Shown here piece after piece: positions 25,244 through 33,878 of a DNA stretch of 64,000 nucleotides. Source of the stretch: an uncultured delta proteobacterium (GTDB lineage: Bacteria; Desulfobacterota; Desulfovibrionia; Desulfovibrionales; Desulfovibrionaceae); assembly GCA_903843965.1 (NCBI GenBank), contig CAIMRY010000029.1, forward strand, positions 62,001 through 126,000, in the 5' to 3' direction. How positions within the stretch are numbered: the first letter of the stretch is position 1; every line of letters starts with the position of its first letter. A program made the position numbers and the translations under genes. The notes beneath the pieces were generated by a model that worked only from the letters and a program-made list of their open reading frames with translations, had not been told where the DNA came from and did no database searches.

Positions 25244-26475
25244 CCGATGGACTCTGTATAATTGATGGCCGAGGTCTCCTGGTTCAGACCCCTGGTCTCC
25301 AGAAACTCCTCCACGTCCTCCCAGTTGGCGATCTCGATGTCCTCCACCAGGGACAGCCAGGACCAGTAGGGCGTGGGCTTGGACAAGAGCGCGGCCTCCA
25401 CCTCCTTGTCCAGGGGGATGTTCTCCAGCAGCTTGTTCATGGGCTGGCCCAGGAGCACGTCGAGCCTGGAGAACAGGCCCATCAAAAACAGGGATTCGGG
25501 CGGGAAGGCCCGGTCGTCCAGGAGCTTGGCCATGCTCTCCAGGTAGCGGGCGCGCTGCAGGGAGGTGAAGGCGGCCTCCTGCACCTTGGAGCTGCTGTCG
25601 AAGTCGGAGATGATCACGGCCAGGAACCACTGCTTGATCTGCTGCTTGCCCAAGAGCGTCAGGGCCTGCTGGATGGACTGGATATTGGAGCGCAGGGAGA
25701 AGGCCGCGGAATTGATGAAGTTGAGCAGCCGGTAGCTCACGCTGGGGTCAGAGGAGATGACCTGCGACAGCTCGCGCACGTCGAAGTCCTCGCCGGTGAG
25801 GGCGCGCAGCAGGCGCATTTTGGCCAGCACCGGGGTGGGCACCTTGCTCCCGGTCACCATCTCCGGCCGGCTGAAGAAATACCCCTGGAACAGGGAGAAC
25901 CCGAAGCTCTTGGTCAGGTCGTAGGTGGCCCGGTCCTCCACCTTTTCGGCCAGCAGGCGGCAGCCGTGCCGCCGCAGGTCGGCGCTGATGAACTTCAATT
26001 TCTCCGGCGCCATGCCCAGCACCTCGACCTTGACGATGTCCGCCAGGGGGATGATGTCCTCGAAGCCGGGCTGGCCCACGTAGTCGTCCAGGGCGATGAC
26101 GTAGCCGTGCTCCTTGATGCGCCGCAGGGCCGCGACCATCTCCGGGGTGGGAGTGATGGTCTCCAGCACCTCGACCACGCAGATCTCCTTGGGCAGGGCA
26201 TAGACCGAGCCGTCCAGGAGCAGGCGCTGGGGAAAATTGATGAAGGCCTTGCGGGACTTGTCCATGCCGGAAAAGGCCAGGGAGAAGCCGTCGGCGATGA
26301 CCGAGGCCGTGGCCAGGTCGTCCTCGGTGACGGCGGCGGTCTTGGCCTGGGCGCTGCTCCGGAAGAGCAGCTCATAGGCCCAGACCTTCTCGTGCACGTC
26401 AAAGATGGGCTGCCGCGCCACAAAGATGGGCTTGTGGTCCTTCTGGGCCTCTGGTTTCTGCGCGGCTGTGGTCAT
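25201..26475 (-). CDS. Degenerate EAL plus HDOD signalling protein
   Basis: 424 residues. Residues about 17-205 are an EAL-like domain in which the catalytic motif is replaced (AYELLFR), so c-di-GMP hydrolysis is not expected. Residues about 205-400 are an HDOD domain (LSQVISSDPSVSYRLLNFINSAAF, SIQQALTLLGKQQIKQW). The combination is that of the YuxH/CdgJ-type regulators linked to motility and surface behaviour in other bacteria. The stop overlaps the possible CTG start of the EF-hand gene, suggesting co-transcription. Confidence 0.9.
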   Translation of the reverse strand: MTTAAQKPEAQKDHKPIFVARQPIFDVHEKVWAYELLFRSSAQAKTAAVTEDDLATASVIADGFSLAFSGMDKSRKAFINFPQRLLLDGSVYALPKEICVVEVLETITPTPEMVAALRRIKEHGYVIALDDYVGQPGFEDIIPLADIVKVEVLGMAPEKLKFISADLRRHGCRLLAEKVEDRATYDLTKSFGFSLFQGYFFSRPEMVTGSKVPTPVLAKMRLLRALTGEDFDVRELSQVISSDPSVSYRLLNFINSAAFSLRSNIQSIQQALTLLGKQQIKQWFLAVIISDFDSSSKVQEAAFTSLQRARYLESMAKLLDDRAFPPESLFLMGLFSRLDVLLGQPMNKLLENIPLDKEVEAALLSKPTPYWSWLSLVEDIEIANWEDVEEFLETRGLNQETSAINYTESIGWTQTLLKYKGGDF

Positions 26476-26535
26476 GGTGGAAGTATCCCCCTTTTCACCG
26501 CGCCAGGCAAGACGAAATCAACGGCTCCGGCCCCC

Positions 26536-27078
26536 TCACGGGGCGGTTGGGGCGGCAGGGGCAGTGGCGTTCTGCTGCGATTTTGCGGACATGGCCTTGT
26601 ACTCCTCCTCCAGAATCTGGGGGATGGGCCGGACCCAGAAGGTCTCCTTGACCTCCTCCTTGGCGTCCTTGGGGGTCCTGGTCGGACAGGCCCGGATGAC
26701 CGCCCGGACCGGACATTCCGGATTGGAGAAGGCGGCGACGAGGCACCTGCCTTCGGAATCCGCGCTGTAGGGGATGACCCGGCGCATGGCGTGCCAGGTG
26801 CGGTCCTGCACCACCACCTGGCCGTCGGTCATCACGGCGCAGAGGTACTCCGAATTCTTGGAGGCGTAGAACACGGAGAGGATGTACACCCCGTCCTCAA
26901 CCTTGCCCACGTACCCGAATTCGTTTACCTTCTTACAAAGAATGCGCGCCAGGACCTGCTTGCACAGGGAAAGGTTCGCGTCGTCACCGGCGGCCTGGGC
27001 CCGGGGCGCCAGGGCCAGCAGGGACAGGACAAGGACCAGGGCCAGCAGGCGGGGGAAAAAACGCGGGAGCTCAGTCAT
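26536..27078 (-). CDS. Secreted Cys-containing protein of unknown function
   Basis: 180 residues with a clear signal peptide (RLLALVLVLSLLALAPRAQA). The mature part has six cysteines in three loose pairs (LCKQ/LCKK, LCAV/RCLV, ECPV/ACPT), which suggests periplasmic disulfides. The C-terminus is Ala/Pro-rich. I recognise no family. The ATG overlaps the stop of the upstream small gene by 8 bases (ATGACTGA), so the two are translationally coupled. Confidence 0.75.
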   Translation of the reverse strand: MTELPRFFPRLLALVLVLSLLALAPRAQAAGDDANLSLCKQVLARILCKKVNEFGYVGKVEDGVYILSVFYASKNSEYLCAVMTDGQVVVQDRTWHAMRRVIPYSADSEGRCLVAAFSNPECPVRAVIRACPTRTPKDAKEEVKETFWVRPIPQILEEEYKAMSAKSQQNATAPAAPTAP

Positions 27079-27289
27079 CGGAGTGGTCCGTGAGGAGAAA
27101 GTGTTGGAAGCCGTCGGAGCTGTCGGTTTCGCACTGCTGGGCGCAGCCCGCGCACTGATAGCTGCCGGGCCGGTGGAACCAGCGGGCCTTGGCCGGGGTC
27201 TCGCAGTGCAGGTAGGCATACACTGCGGCCGACACCGTGCCGTGATACGGCCTGTAGCCCTGCTGCCGGATAAAATCAAGAAAGCGCAT
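27071..27289 (-). CDS. Small Cys-cluster protein
   Basis: 72 residues from the ATG at 27289; longer openings upstream run into non-coding-looking GC-rich DNA. The motif YQCAGCAQQCETD gives a possible half zinc site. HGTVSAAVYAYLHCETPAKARWF precedes it. The stop overlaps the start of the secreted protein gene, which is the main support for its being real. No family is recognised. Confidence 0.6.
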   Translation of the reverse strand: MRFLDFIRQQGYRPYHGTVSAAVYAYLHCETPAKARWFHRPGSYQCAGCAQQCETDSSDGFQHFLLTDHSDD

Positions 27290-27669
27290 GCATTTGCCCC
27301 CTGCCTGGCGCACGGAAACAGGTTCCGCCACGCCTGGGTGGTTTGTAGCCGGTCCGCCAGAAAATGCAATGTCCGCCCTGCTCCGGCCAGCGGCTGGCCC
27401 ACGCGCTGCGCGCACTGCGCAGGGCAAGGGCATCCGGGGCCCATGCGCAGGCCCGCCAGGCTGCGGGACGGCGCAGGGCCTGGCCAAGGCTGCGGCCTGG
27501 CCAGCCACCACCGTTTGACAGAACCTCCCGGGCAAGGCACAGGGCCGAAAGCGGCGCACGATCCGCCCCTTTGTGCGGCAGCTCCGCACGCGCAGACAGT
27601 CCGGTTCGGGCGCGGAGAACGGGAAAACCGGGCGCGGCAGCCGGAATGTCGGACCGCCCCCTTGATTTT
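27290..27669. other. Intergenic region without a supportable gene
   Basis: GC-rich stretch between divergent genes. Openings on both strands have compositions typical of shadow frames (Arg/Ala/Pro-rich) and no ribosome sites. Confidence 0.55.
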
Positions 27670-27700
27670 TTGAACAAACAAGCCGAAGAAATGATATATC
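27670..27700 (+). promoter_or_regulatory. Possible promoter for the 524-residue protein
   Basis: TTGAAC at 27670-27675, then GATATA after 17 bases or TATATC after 19 bases. It is an AT-rich patch in GC-rich surroundings, 44 bases before the TTG start. Neither -10 choice is strong. Confidence 0.35.
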
Positions 27701-27743
27701 AGGTCACACAGGGTCAAAAGGGCCCTCGACCAGGAAGGGGCAT

Positions 27744-29318
27744 TTGGAACAGCAGCCAGCGGACCAATACGAGAACGAACTGCAAAGCGCCGGGACCAGG
27801 CCCCAGTGGCCCGCGCGCCTGGAGGCCTACTTTGCCGCGTTGCGCCCGCTCAAGGAGCGCAGCACCCTGCGCGAGGTGCTGGAGCGCGAGCTGCTGCTGG
27901 CCTTCATCAACATCAACAGCGGGGGCATCAGCGAATATCCCATGCTGGAGTCCCAGCAGCAAAGCATCATCAACACCCTGTGCCGCCGCACGGACCACCC
28001 TGCCGACGCCTTTCTGCGCAAGCTGGCCGGAAACTTCCCGGTGCTCTTGAACCGTCTGGACAAGGAGCAGGCCGCCGGGGACGAGGCCGCCCTGGCCCAG
28101 ACCACGGCGCTCTTGCGCACCGAGTCCCTGCTGGTCAAGAGCGTGCAGGGCATGGTCTTCGCCATGGGGCTGACCACGGACAACTACGAGGAGCTCATCA
28201 TGCGCCACTTTGGCGCGCCGGGGCTTGCGCAGTTCTCCGACCTCATCAAGACCCACCAGTTGGACCAGGCCTTCTGGCGCGAGTTCGTGGAGCGCTTCAT
28301 CGCCCAGCACATCGCCAAGGGCTACGAGCTGCTCACCAGCGAGGGCAAGTTCCTGCTCTCCAAGGACGGCCAGCAGGTCCTCATCCGCTTTCTGTTCGAC
28401 GATGTGCTGGCCACCCTGCACGACACGCCGGGAGAGATCGCCAACACCCGCGTGCAGACCGCCTACGAGGCCGCCAACGACGAAGACGCCTCGGCCCAGG
28501 CCATGCGCAAGACTGTCCAGGCCTGCCTGCTCAAGGGCCTGTCCTTTTTGCCCGGCGACCTGCTGCTGGAGCACCTGGAGAGCACGGCCTTCATCGTCTG
28601 CATGGACCCCGTGGCCCAGAGCCTGTTCCGCGCCATGCAGGCCCGCTCCCAGGGCCAGCCCATGCAGGAGAAATATCCCCTGTCCTTCCTCATGGAGCAG
28701 TGCGTGGCCATGGCCCTGGGCGCCATGCTGGTCTTAAGCCAGGCCCGTGAGCATTTTCTGGCCGCCCTGACCACCCTGCGCTCCGACGAGCTGGACGCCG
28801 TGCGCTCCCTGTCCCAGGGGCTGTCCACCGAGTCGCTGGAGCGCGTGCTGTTCTTCCTGCTGGAGAGCTCCTTCGTGGGGCTGCTGCGGGACAGGGCCCG
28901 GGACGAAGGCGCCAAGGTGAGCGTGCGCAGCGTGACCGCGCGCAGAAGCACGCTGCCCGCCGTGGAGGCCCTGATGCAGAGCGGGCTCTCGCGCATCCGC
29001 AAGAACCAGATCTGGAGGGCGGACCCCACGCGCAGGGACATGCTGCTGTTCAAGACCAAGAACTCCCAGCAGCTGGTGTCGCTGATGCATGTGCTGCAGA
29101 TGGACGAGCCCCTGCAGGCCGCCGTGCGCGCCATGTGGGACAAGGCCCCCCTGCGCCGCGACTTCCTGGTGGTCATCGACCTGGCCCAGGTGGCCCGCAC
29201 CACGCAAAACGTCAAGGCCAAGCTCACCGAGCTGCTGGCGAAATTCGACGTGCTCCACCAACTCGGCGCTGCTCCCGCTTCTCCCGGCTCCGCAGCGGCG
29301 GAGCCCCCGCAGGGCTGA
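27744..29318 (+). CDS. Large unknown, probably all-helical protein
   Basis: 524 residues from a TTG, with AGGAAG six bases upstream. The sequence is Leu/Ala/Glu-rich and continuously helical, with no signal peptide, membrane segment or enzyme motif that I can identify. Some segments are well structured (LLAFININSGGISEYPMLESQQQSIINTLCRRTDHPADAF; VRSVTARRSTLPAVEALMQ). The last 20 residues are a Pro/Ala/Ser tail. It is a single-gene transcript ending at the 19-bp hairpin at 29375. No function is assigned. Confidence 0.78.
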   Translation: MEQQPADQYENELQSAGTRPQWPARLEAYFAALRPLKERSTLREVLERELLLAFININSGGISEYPMLESQQQSIINTLCRRTDHPADAFLRKLAGNFPVLLNRLDKEQAAGDEAALAQTTALLRTESLLVKSVQGMVFAMGLTTDNYEELIMRHFGAPGLAQFSDLIKTHQLDQAFWREFVERFIAQHIAKGYELLTSEGKFLLSKDGQQVLIRFLFDDVLATLHDTPGEIANTRVQTAYEAANDEDASAQAMRKTVQACLLKGLSFLPGDLLLEHLESTAFIVCMDPVAQSLFRAMQARSQGQPMQEKYPLSFLMEQCVAMALGAMLVLSQAREHFLAALTTLRSDELDAVRSLSQGLSTESLERVLFFLLESSFVGLLRDRARDEGAKVSVRSVTARRSTLPAVEALMQSGLSRIRKNQIWRADPTRRDMLLFKTKNSQQLVSLMHVLQMDEPLQAAVRAMWDKAPLRRDFLVVIDLAQVARTTQNVKAKLTELLAKFDVLHQLGAAPASPGSAAAEPPQG

Positions 29319-29374
29319 AGAGCATAGTGCTCCGCAGGCTGGGGGACCTGCGGCCCCCCAGCCCCCCCAGTACG

Positions 29375-29417
29375 CCGAACGGGCTGCTTCAGGAGGAACC
29401 TGAAGCAGCCCGTTCGG
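29375..29417 (+). terminator. 19-bp perfect hairpin
   Basis: CCGAACGGGCTGCTTCAGG pairs perfectly with its complement across a 5-base loop. It is followed by CTTTGGG rather than a long T-run. It lies 57 bases after the unknown protein stop. Confidence 0.7.
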
Positions 29418-29736
29418 CTTTGGGTGGTCACGGCAGAATCACGGGAGAAGGTCTTTGCAGGGTGTTGCGCGGTCCGGCAGCCAATAGGCCGAGCCGTGTG
29501 CGCCAAAACTCCGTGCCCCCATGCCGACACTCCTCCCCCGGAAGGGGGGCCAACCGCGTTCGGATTTTCGAGGGTCTGCCCTCGAACATCCGAACGCATC
29601 GCCAGGGCCAAGCCCAGCCAACGCGCCAGCCCAGGCCACCCCGGCCCAGGCCAATGGGGGGTCCGGGGGCCTGAGGCCCCCGGCGGGGGTGCCGGGGGGC
29701 GGAGCCCCTGGCCGCCGGAGGCTCCTGCTCCCGGCT
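29418..29736. other. Intergenic region with cruciform and G/C-rich repeat
   Basis: No gene is seen. An interrupted inverted repeat at 29556-29597 has a 10-bp outer arm (GCGTTCGGAT) and a 7-bp inner arm (TCGAGGG). From about 29655 to 29720 the DNA is a string of short G-run and C-run inverted repeats ending close to the purU stop; on the minus strand these could terminate purU. Confidence 0.5.
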
Positions 29737-30681
29737 CTACGCGAACACGATGGTCTTGCTGCCGTCCACCAGCACCCGGTCCTCCAGGTGCCAGCGCACA
29801 GCGCGGGAAAGCACCTGGCGCTCGATGTCGCGGCCCAGGATCTTCAGTTCGTCCAGGCGGTGCCGGTGCGACACGCGAATGACGTCCTGCTCGATGATGG
29901 GCCCCTTGTCCAGCTTGCCGGTGACGTAGTGGGCCGTGGCCCCGATGAGCTTGACCCCGCGCTCCACGGCGCGGCGGTAGGGGTCCGCGCCCTCGAAGGC
30001 GGGCAGGAAGGAGTGGTGGATGTTGATGATGCGCTGGGGGAAGCGTTTGACAAAGGCCGGAGACAAGATGCGCATGTAGCGCGCCAGCACCACCAGGTCC
30101 ACGGGCCCGCCCGGCAGGCTGTCCAGCAGCGCGAGCATCTTCTCCTCGGGCACGGAGAGCGAGCGGCTGCGGGCGGCCCCGTGCGGGGCGTCATGCGCTT
30201 CGGGCACGTGCACGTGCTCAAAGCGCACGCCGAAGGATTCAACGGCCGGGCGCAGGTCCGGGTGGTTGCTGATGACGATGGGCGCCTCGGCGTGCAGCTC
30301 GCCGCGTCCCACCCGCCACAGCAGGTCCATGAGCGCGTGGTCCAGCCGGGAGACGAGCACGGCCATGCGCTTCTTGCGGGCGGAGAGCACCACGCTCCAG
30401 TTCATCTGGTAAGGCTGGGCCACCTCGCGCGCAAAGTCGCGCGCCAGCTCGTCGATACTGGTCTCCAGGCCGGGCAGGTAGAACTCCTGGCGCATGAAGA
30501 AGCGCCCGCCCTCGGGGTCGGTGGAGTGCTGGTCGGAGTGGATGATGTTCACGCCGCGCTGGTGCAGAAAGCCGCTCACCGCCGCCACGATGCCCGAGCG
30601 GTCCGGACAGGTGGCCAGCAGGCGGGCGCACCCGGCCAGGGGCGCGGCGCCCTGGGGCTTGGTCGAGGCGGGCCCGCGCAT
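29737..30681 (-). CDS. purU: Formyltetrahydrofolate deformylase
   Basis: 314 residues. It hydrolyses 10-formyl-THF to formate and THF, balancing one-carbon pools. An N-terminal ACT domain (ARLLATCPDRSGIVAAVSGFLHQRGVNIIHSDQH) precedes a formyltransferase-fold domain with the signature INIHHSFLPAFEGADPY and the later GATAHYVTGKLDKGPIIEQD. The N-terminus is about 15 residues longer than usual. The gene follows the small Cys-rich gene by 5 bases and is co-transcribed with it. Confidence 0.95.
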   Translation of the reverse strand: MRGPASTKPQGAAPLAGCARLLATCPDRSGIVAAVSGFLHQRGVNIIHSDQHSTDPEGGRFFMRQEFYLPGLETSIDELARDFAREVAQPYQMNWSVVLSARKKRMAVLVSRLDHALMDLLWRVGRGELHAEAPIVISNHPDLRPAVESFGVRFEHVHVPEAHDAPHGAARSRSLSVPEEKMLALLDSLPGGPVDLVVLARYMRILSPAFVKRFPQRIINIHHSFLPAFEGADPYRRAVERGVKLIGATAHYVTGKLDKGPIIEQDVIRVSHRHRLDELKILGRDIERQVLSRAVRWHLEDRVLVDGSKTIVFA

Positions 30682-30686
30682 CCGGG

Positions 30687-30926
30687 CTAGTCGTCCTCGC
30701 CAAAGAGCGACGGCTTGGGCGCGGTCTCATCCCCGCAGGACAGGGCGGCCAGCATGGCCACCGGCCCGGCCGCGCCGCAGTAGCCCAGGTCGTCGGCCCC
30801 GGTCTTGCCCTGATCGGCGCGGCGCCAGAGCATGCACATGGAGCCCAGGCAGAACTTCATCTTGTCGTCGCGCGTTTTCAGCAGTGGACAGTACTTGAAC
30901 TTGGCGTCGGATTCCGGCAGCAGCAT
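30687..30926 (-). CDS. Small Cys-rich protein upstream of purU
   Basis: 79 residues; the ATG has GGAG upstream. It has five cysteines spaced through the protein (KYCPLL, KFCLGSMCMLW, GYCGAAG, LSCGDE), a pattern suggesting a metal or Fe-S cluster site. The distance to purU is 5 bases, so it should be in the same operon. No family name can be given. Confidence 0.7.
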   Translation of the reverse strand: MLLPESDAKFKYCPLLKTRDDKMKFCLGSMCMLWRRADQGKTGADDLGYCGAAGPVAMLAALSCGDETAPKPSLFGEDD

Positions 30927-30951
30927 GGCGTCTCCTCGAAGTTGGCGGGGA

Positions 30952-32130
30952 CTACCCGGCCCTGTGCCGCACGCTGGGCATGGCCGGGAACTCCACCAGC
31001 GGGTTCTTGCCCAGGCGGCTCTTCAGGTACTCCACCAGGATGGCGCTCAGGCGCTCTTCACGGTTCATGGTCCGGGAATACTTGCCGCCCTCCACAACCT
31101 TCTGGAACTCGCTCTTGTCCATGGCCGGGGAGGTCTTGGCGATGTTCTCTATGGCCACGGAATAGGCCGCGATCTTGCGCTCCAGCTCGGCGTCGCTCAT
31201 GGTCGAGAGCTCGCGCACATGCAGGGCGAACTCGTCGGGGTCGGGCATCCGGTCCGACTCCATGATGCGCTTGAAGGCCGTGGCGTAGCGGGTGGCGCCC
31301 TCGTTGATGTGGTCCTTCTGGACCACGTTCATGCCGGCCCAGCCCGCACGCAGCCACTTGAAGAGCATGAAGGAGGTCTGGTGCGGGCCGTCCTCGATGA
31401 ACACCTGCACCGAAGCCGAGTCGTACATGTAGGTGTCGGCCCAGCCGATGAGGCCCTTGTTCAGGCCATTGATGCCGGAATAGAAGTAGCTCCAGTCGCC
31501 GTCGTCGAGGATGACGGCCTTCTTGCCCACGCTGGACTTGTCCTTCTGCTTGCTGACCGAGATGAGCACGTTCTTGCCGCCCAGCTTGGTCAGGATGATC
31601 AGCCGGTTCAGGTCATAGCGGTAGTAGCCGCCGCCAAAGGAGTCCGGGGCGTTGACCTCGTACTCCGTGCCCCACAGGGCCACTGGATTGTCCAGCTTGC
31701 CCAGTTGCAGCCAGGGCTTGGGGTCCTTGTCCACGATGTCGCTGCCGCGATACCAGCCGCCCAGGCGCAGCACGCTGGGAAAAATCAGGTAGTTGGGAAT
31801 GGCCGGATTGTAGCAGTAGCGCATCAGCCGGGAGAGCGAGGTCTTCATGGTCACGCGCAGCACGGTGCCGTTGGCGTCATAGCGGCGCGCCGGGATCAGG
31901 TCGCGGGCGTCGCCCTTGGCCTGGGACACGAACTCCAGCAGGCTCTGGAAGCTCTGGGGCTGCACCTCGGCATTGCGCTTCAGGGTCAGGTCGAGCAGCA
32001 CGCCCAGGTCCTGCTCAACGGACTTCGGCAGGGGGGCGGACAGGGCCTGTCCAGGTACGAACAGGGCGAACATGATGAACAAAACTACAAGCACCCCGCT
32101 CCGGCGGCGGGCACTGGTCACTCTCGGCAT
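30952..32130 (-). CDS. Secreted protein of unknown function
   Basis: 392 residues with a signal peptide (RRRSGVLVVLFIMFALFVPGQALSA). The mature part has a beta-rich centre with many Tyr/Trp residues (LRLGGWYRGSDIVDKDPKPWLQLGK; GDWSYFYSGINGLNKGLIGWADTYMYDSASVQVF) and a helical C-terminus. It looks like a periplasmic or outer-membrane-associated protein. I recognise no domain. It has its own promoter upstream and precedes the small Cys-rich gene and purU on the same strand. Confidence 0.78.
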   Translation of the reverse strand: MPRVTSARRRSGVLVVLFIMFALFVPGQALSAPLPKSVEQDLGVLLDLTLKRNAEVQPQSFQSLLEFVSQAKGDARDLIPARRYDANGTVLRVTMKTSLSRLMRYCYNPAIPNYLIFPSVLRLGGWYRGSDIVDKDPKPWLQLGKLDNPVALWGTEYEVNAPDSFGGGYYRYDLNRLIILTKLGGKNVLISVSKQKDKSSVGKKAVILDDGDWSYFYSGINGLNKGLIGWADTYMYDSASVQVFIEDGPHQTSFMLFKWLRAGWAGMNVVQKDHINEGATRYATAFKRIMESDRMPDPDEFALHVRELSTMSDAELERKIAAYSVAIENIAKTSPAMDKSEFQKVVEGGKYSRTMNREERLSAILVEYLKSRLGKNPLVEFPAMPSVRHRAG

Positions 32131-32186
32131 GAATTTCCTCTGTTGTGTTCGGCGGTTATGGCGATTTGCGACTCCGCTGCTTTGGT

Positions 32187-32215
32187 AATATAAGCACTCG
32201 CGCCGCAGTTGACAA
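32187..32215 (-). promoter_or_regulatory. Sigma-70 promoter of the secreted protein gene
   Basis: Minus strand TTGTCA, a 17-base spacer, then TATATT (5 of 6 in each box), about 57 bases before the ATG at 32130. Confidence 0.65.
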
Positions 32216-32332
32216 GCGCAAGCATGGCAGGCCCTCGCGGCGGTTGGCTTCCGCAGCGAAAGAGGCTAGACCCATGCGAGGCCGCGACCCGACCCCGACC
32301 CGGCGCGGCCAAGCCACCAAGCGGAGTGTCCC

Positions 32333-33064
32333 ATGCCCTTTCCCCTGGCCGTGCTCGTCTCTGGCAGCGGTTCCAACCTGCAGTCCATCCTGGACAAGAT
32401 CCAAGTCGGCGCCATCGACGCCGAGGTCCGCGTGGTCCTGTCCAACAAGCCCGGGGCCTATGGCCTGGAACGCGCCCGGAAGCTCGGCATCAAGGCCGAG
32501 GCAGTGCCCCACTCCGCCTTCCCCACACGGGAGGCCTTTGACGCGGAACTGGTGCGCATCATCAACAACCATGGCATCGGCGTCGGCCAGGGCGCGGTGC
32601 TCCTGGCCGGGTTCATGCGCATGCTGACCCCGGAATTTCTGCGCGCCTTTCCCCAGCGGGTGCTGAACATCCACCCGGCGCTTTTGCCCAGCTTTCCCGG
32701 CACCCACGGCGCGGCGGACGCCGCGGCCTACGGCGTGCGCCTGGCCGGGTGCAGCGTGCACTTCGTGGACGAGATCATGGACCACGGCCCGGTGGTCATC
32801 CAGGCCGCTGTGCCGACCCAGCCTGGAGAAGGTGGCGAGGCCCTGGCCGCGCGCATCCTCAAGCTGGAGCACTGCATCTACCCCCAGGCCGTGTCCTGGC
32901 TGGCCCAGGGGCGGCTGTCCATCCGGGGCCGCCACGTGCACGTCGCCGGGGCCAGCCCCGCCTGCCTCGGCGACGCGGCGCAGCCCTACATGACCAGCCC
33001 CGGCCTGGAGCCGGGCTTTCTGCCCGCACCGCCTGATGCGGCAGGCCTGATGCAGCAGACCTGA
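32333..33064 (+). CDS. purN: Phosphoribosylglycinamide formyltransferase
   Basis: 243 residues, longer than the usual about 200-215. It transfers formyl from 10-formyl-THF to GAR in purine synthesis. The phosphate-binding VLVSGSGSNLQSILD opens the protein, the catalytic Asn and His are in NIHPALLPSFPGTHG, and the conserved Asp is in MDHGPVVIQ. A 30-residue C-terminal tail (GLEPGFLPAPPDAAGLMQQT) is extra. It is divergent from the secreted-protein gene and 32 bases ahead of the AMMECR1 gene. Confidence 0.94.
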   Translation: MPFPLAVLVSGSGSNLQSILDKIQVGAIDAEVRVVLSNKPGAYGLERARKLGIKAEAVPHSAFPTREAFDAELVRIINNHGIGVGQGAVLLAGFMRMLTPEFLRAFPQRVLNIHPALLPSFPGTHGAADAAAYGVRLAGCSVHFVDEIMDHGPVVIQAAVPTQPGEGGEALAARILKLEHCIYPQAVSWLAQGRLSIRGRHVHVAGASPACLGDAAQPYMTSPGLEPGFLPAPPDAAGLMQQT

Positions 33065-33096
33065 AGCTCCACGCCTGAAACCAAACGGAGGTCCCC

Positions 33097-33726
33097 ATGG
33101 ATGCCTTCCGCCTGAGCCTGACCGCCGACGAGCAGAAATACCTGAAAAATCTTGCGCACCTGGCCATCACCAGCCAGCTCACGGGCCAGGGACCGGCCAC
33201 CCCACCCGAGCCGCCGCCCAGTCCGGCGGCCAGTCCGGCGACCAGTCCGGCGGCCAGTCCGCCGCCCAGCAGTCCGCCCAGTAGTCCGCCAGTGGACCTG
33301 CTCAAAAGCGAGCTGGGGGCCTTTGTGACCCTCAAGCGGGACGGGAACCTGCGCGGCTGCATCGGCAACCTGGTGGGCAGCGGGCCGCTCTTTCAGACCG
33401 TCTGGAACATGGCCCTGGCCGCAGCCTTCCAGGACCCGCGCTTCAACCCGCTGACCGAGGCCGAACTGGGCGGCCTGGACATCGAGATCTCCATCATGGG
33501 GCCGCTCACGCCCTGCCCGGACCCGCAACTGGTGGAGATCGGGCGGCACGGGCTCATCGCGCGCCGGGGCGGCAACCAGGGCCTGCTGCTGCCCCAGGTG
33601 CCCGTGGAGTGGGGCTGGAGCCGCGAGCAGTTCCTGGCCCAGACCTGCCGCAAGGCCGGGCTGCCAGCAAACGCCTGGCGCGAGCCCGGCACGGAGCTCT
33701 ACTGGTTCGAGGCCGTCGTGTTCTAG
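33097..33726 (+). CDS. AMMECR1-domain protein (AmmeMemoRadiSam system A-like)
   Basis: 209 residues; the ATG has GGAGG upstream. The AMMECR1 signature LRGCIGNL is present, together with AFQDPRFNPLTEAEL and LEIEISIM-like strands (LDIEISIMGPL). Between the first helix and the core is an inserted stretch of about 35 residues made almost only of Pro, Ala, Ser and Thr, encoded by a 12-bp repeat at about 33219-33292. The Memo and radical SAM partners of this system are not adjacent. The biochemical role of the family is unsettled. Confidence 0.88.
   Translation: MDAFRLSLTADEQKYLKNLAHLAITSQLTGQGPATPPEPPPSPAASPATSPAASPPPSSPPSSPPVDLLKSELGAFVTLKRDGNLRGCIGNLVGSGPLFQTVWNMALAAAFQDPRFNPLTEAELGGLDIEISIMGPLTPCPDPQLVEIGRHGLIARRGGNQGLLLPQVPVEWGWSREQFLAQTCRKAGLPANAWREPGTELYWFEAVVF
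33219..33292 (+). repeat. 12-bp tandem repeat in the AMMECR1-domain gene
   Basis: Copies of AGTCCGGCGGCC and variants encode Pro-Ala-Ser units in frame; units of 12 bases keep the frame if copy number changes. Confidence 0.8.
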
Positions 33727-33878
33727 TGATTTTCTTCACACAACACTGGGATCATATAGTTTTTGACAATACTCCGCGCATCATGCAATGCTGCTGGTAG
33801 GCTTTATCTGTTATAGTGTCCTTCTCGGCTTCAGCGCCCATTGCTGCTGCGGCCGCACACGATTCCCGGAGGTTCCCC

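Noticed and set aside
27071-27677. Longer versions of the small Cys-cluster gene
   Set aside because: Upstream part is Arg/Ala/Pro-rich and lacks a ribosome site; the 72-residue form fits the coupling better.
33763-33791. TTGACA near 33763 as promoter of the chemoreceptor
   Set aside because: Nothing like a -10 box occurs at the right spacing, and the TTATAG further down has no matching -35.
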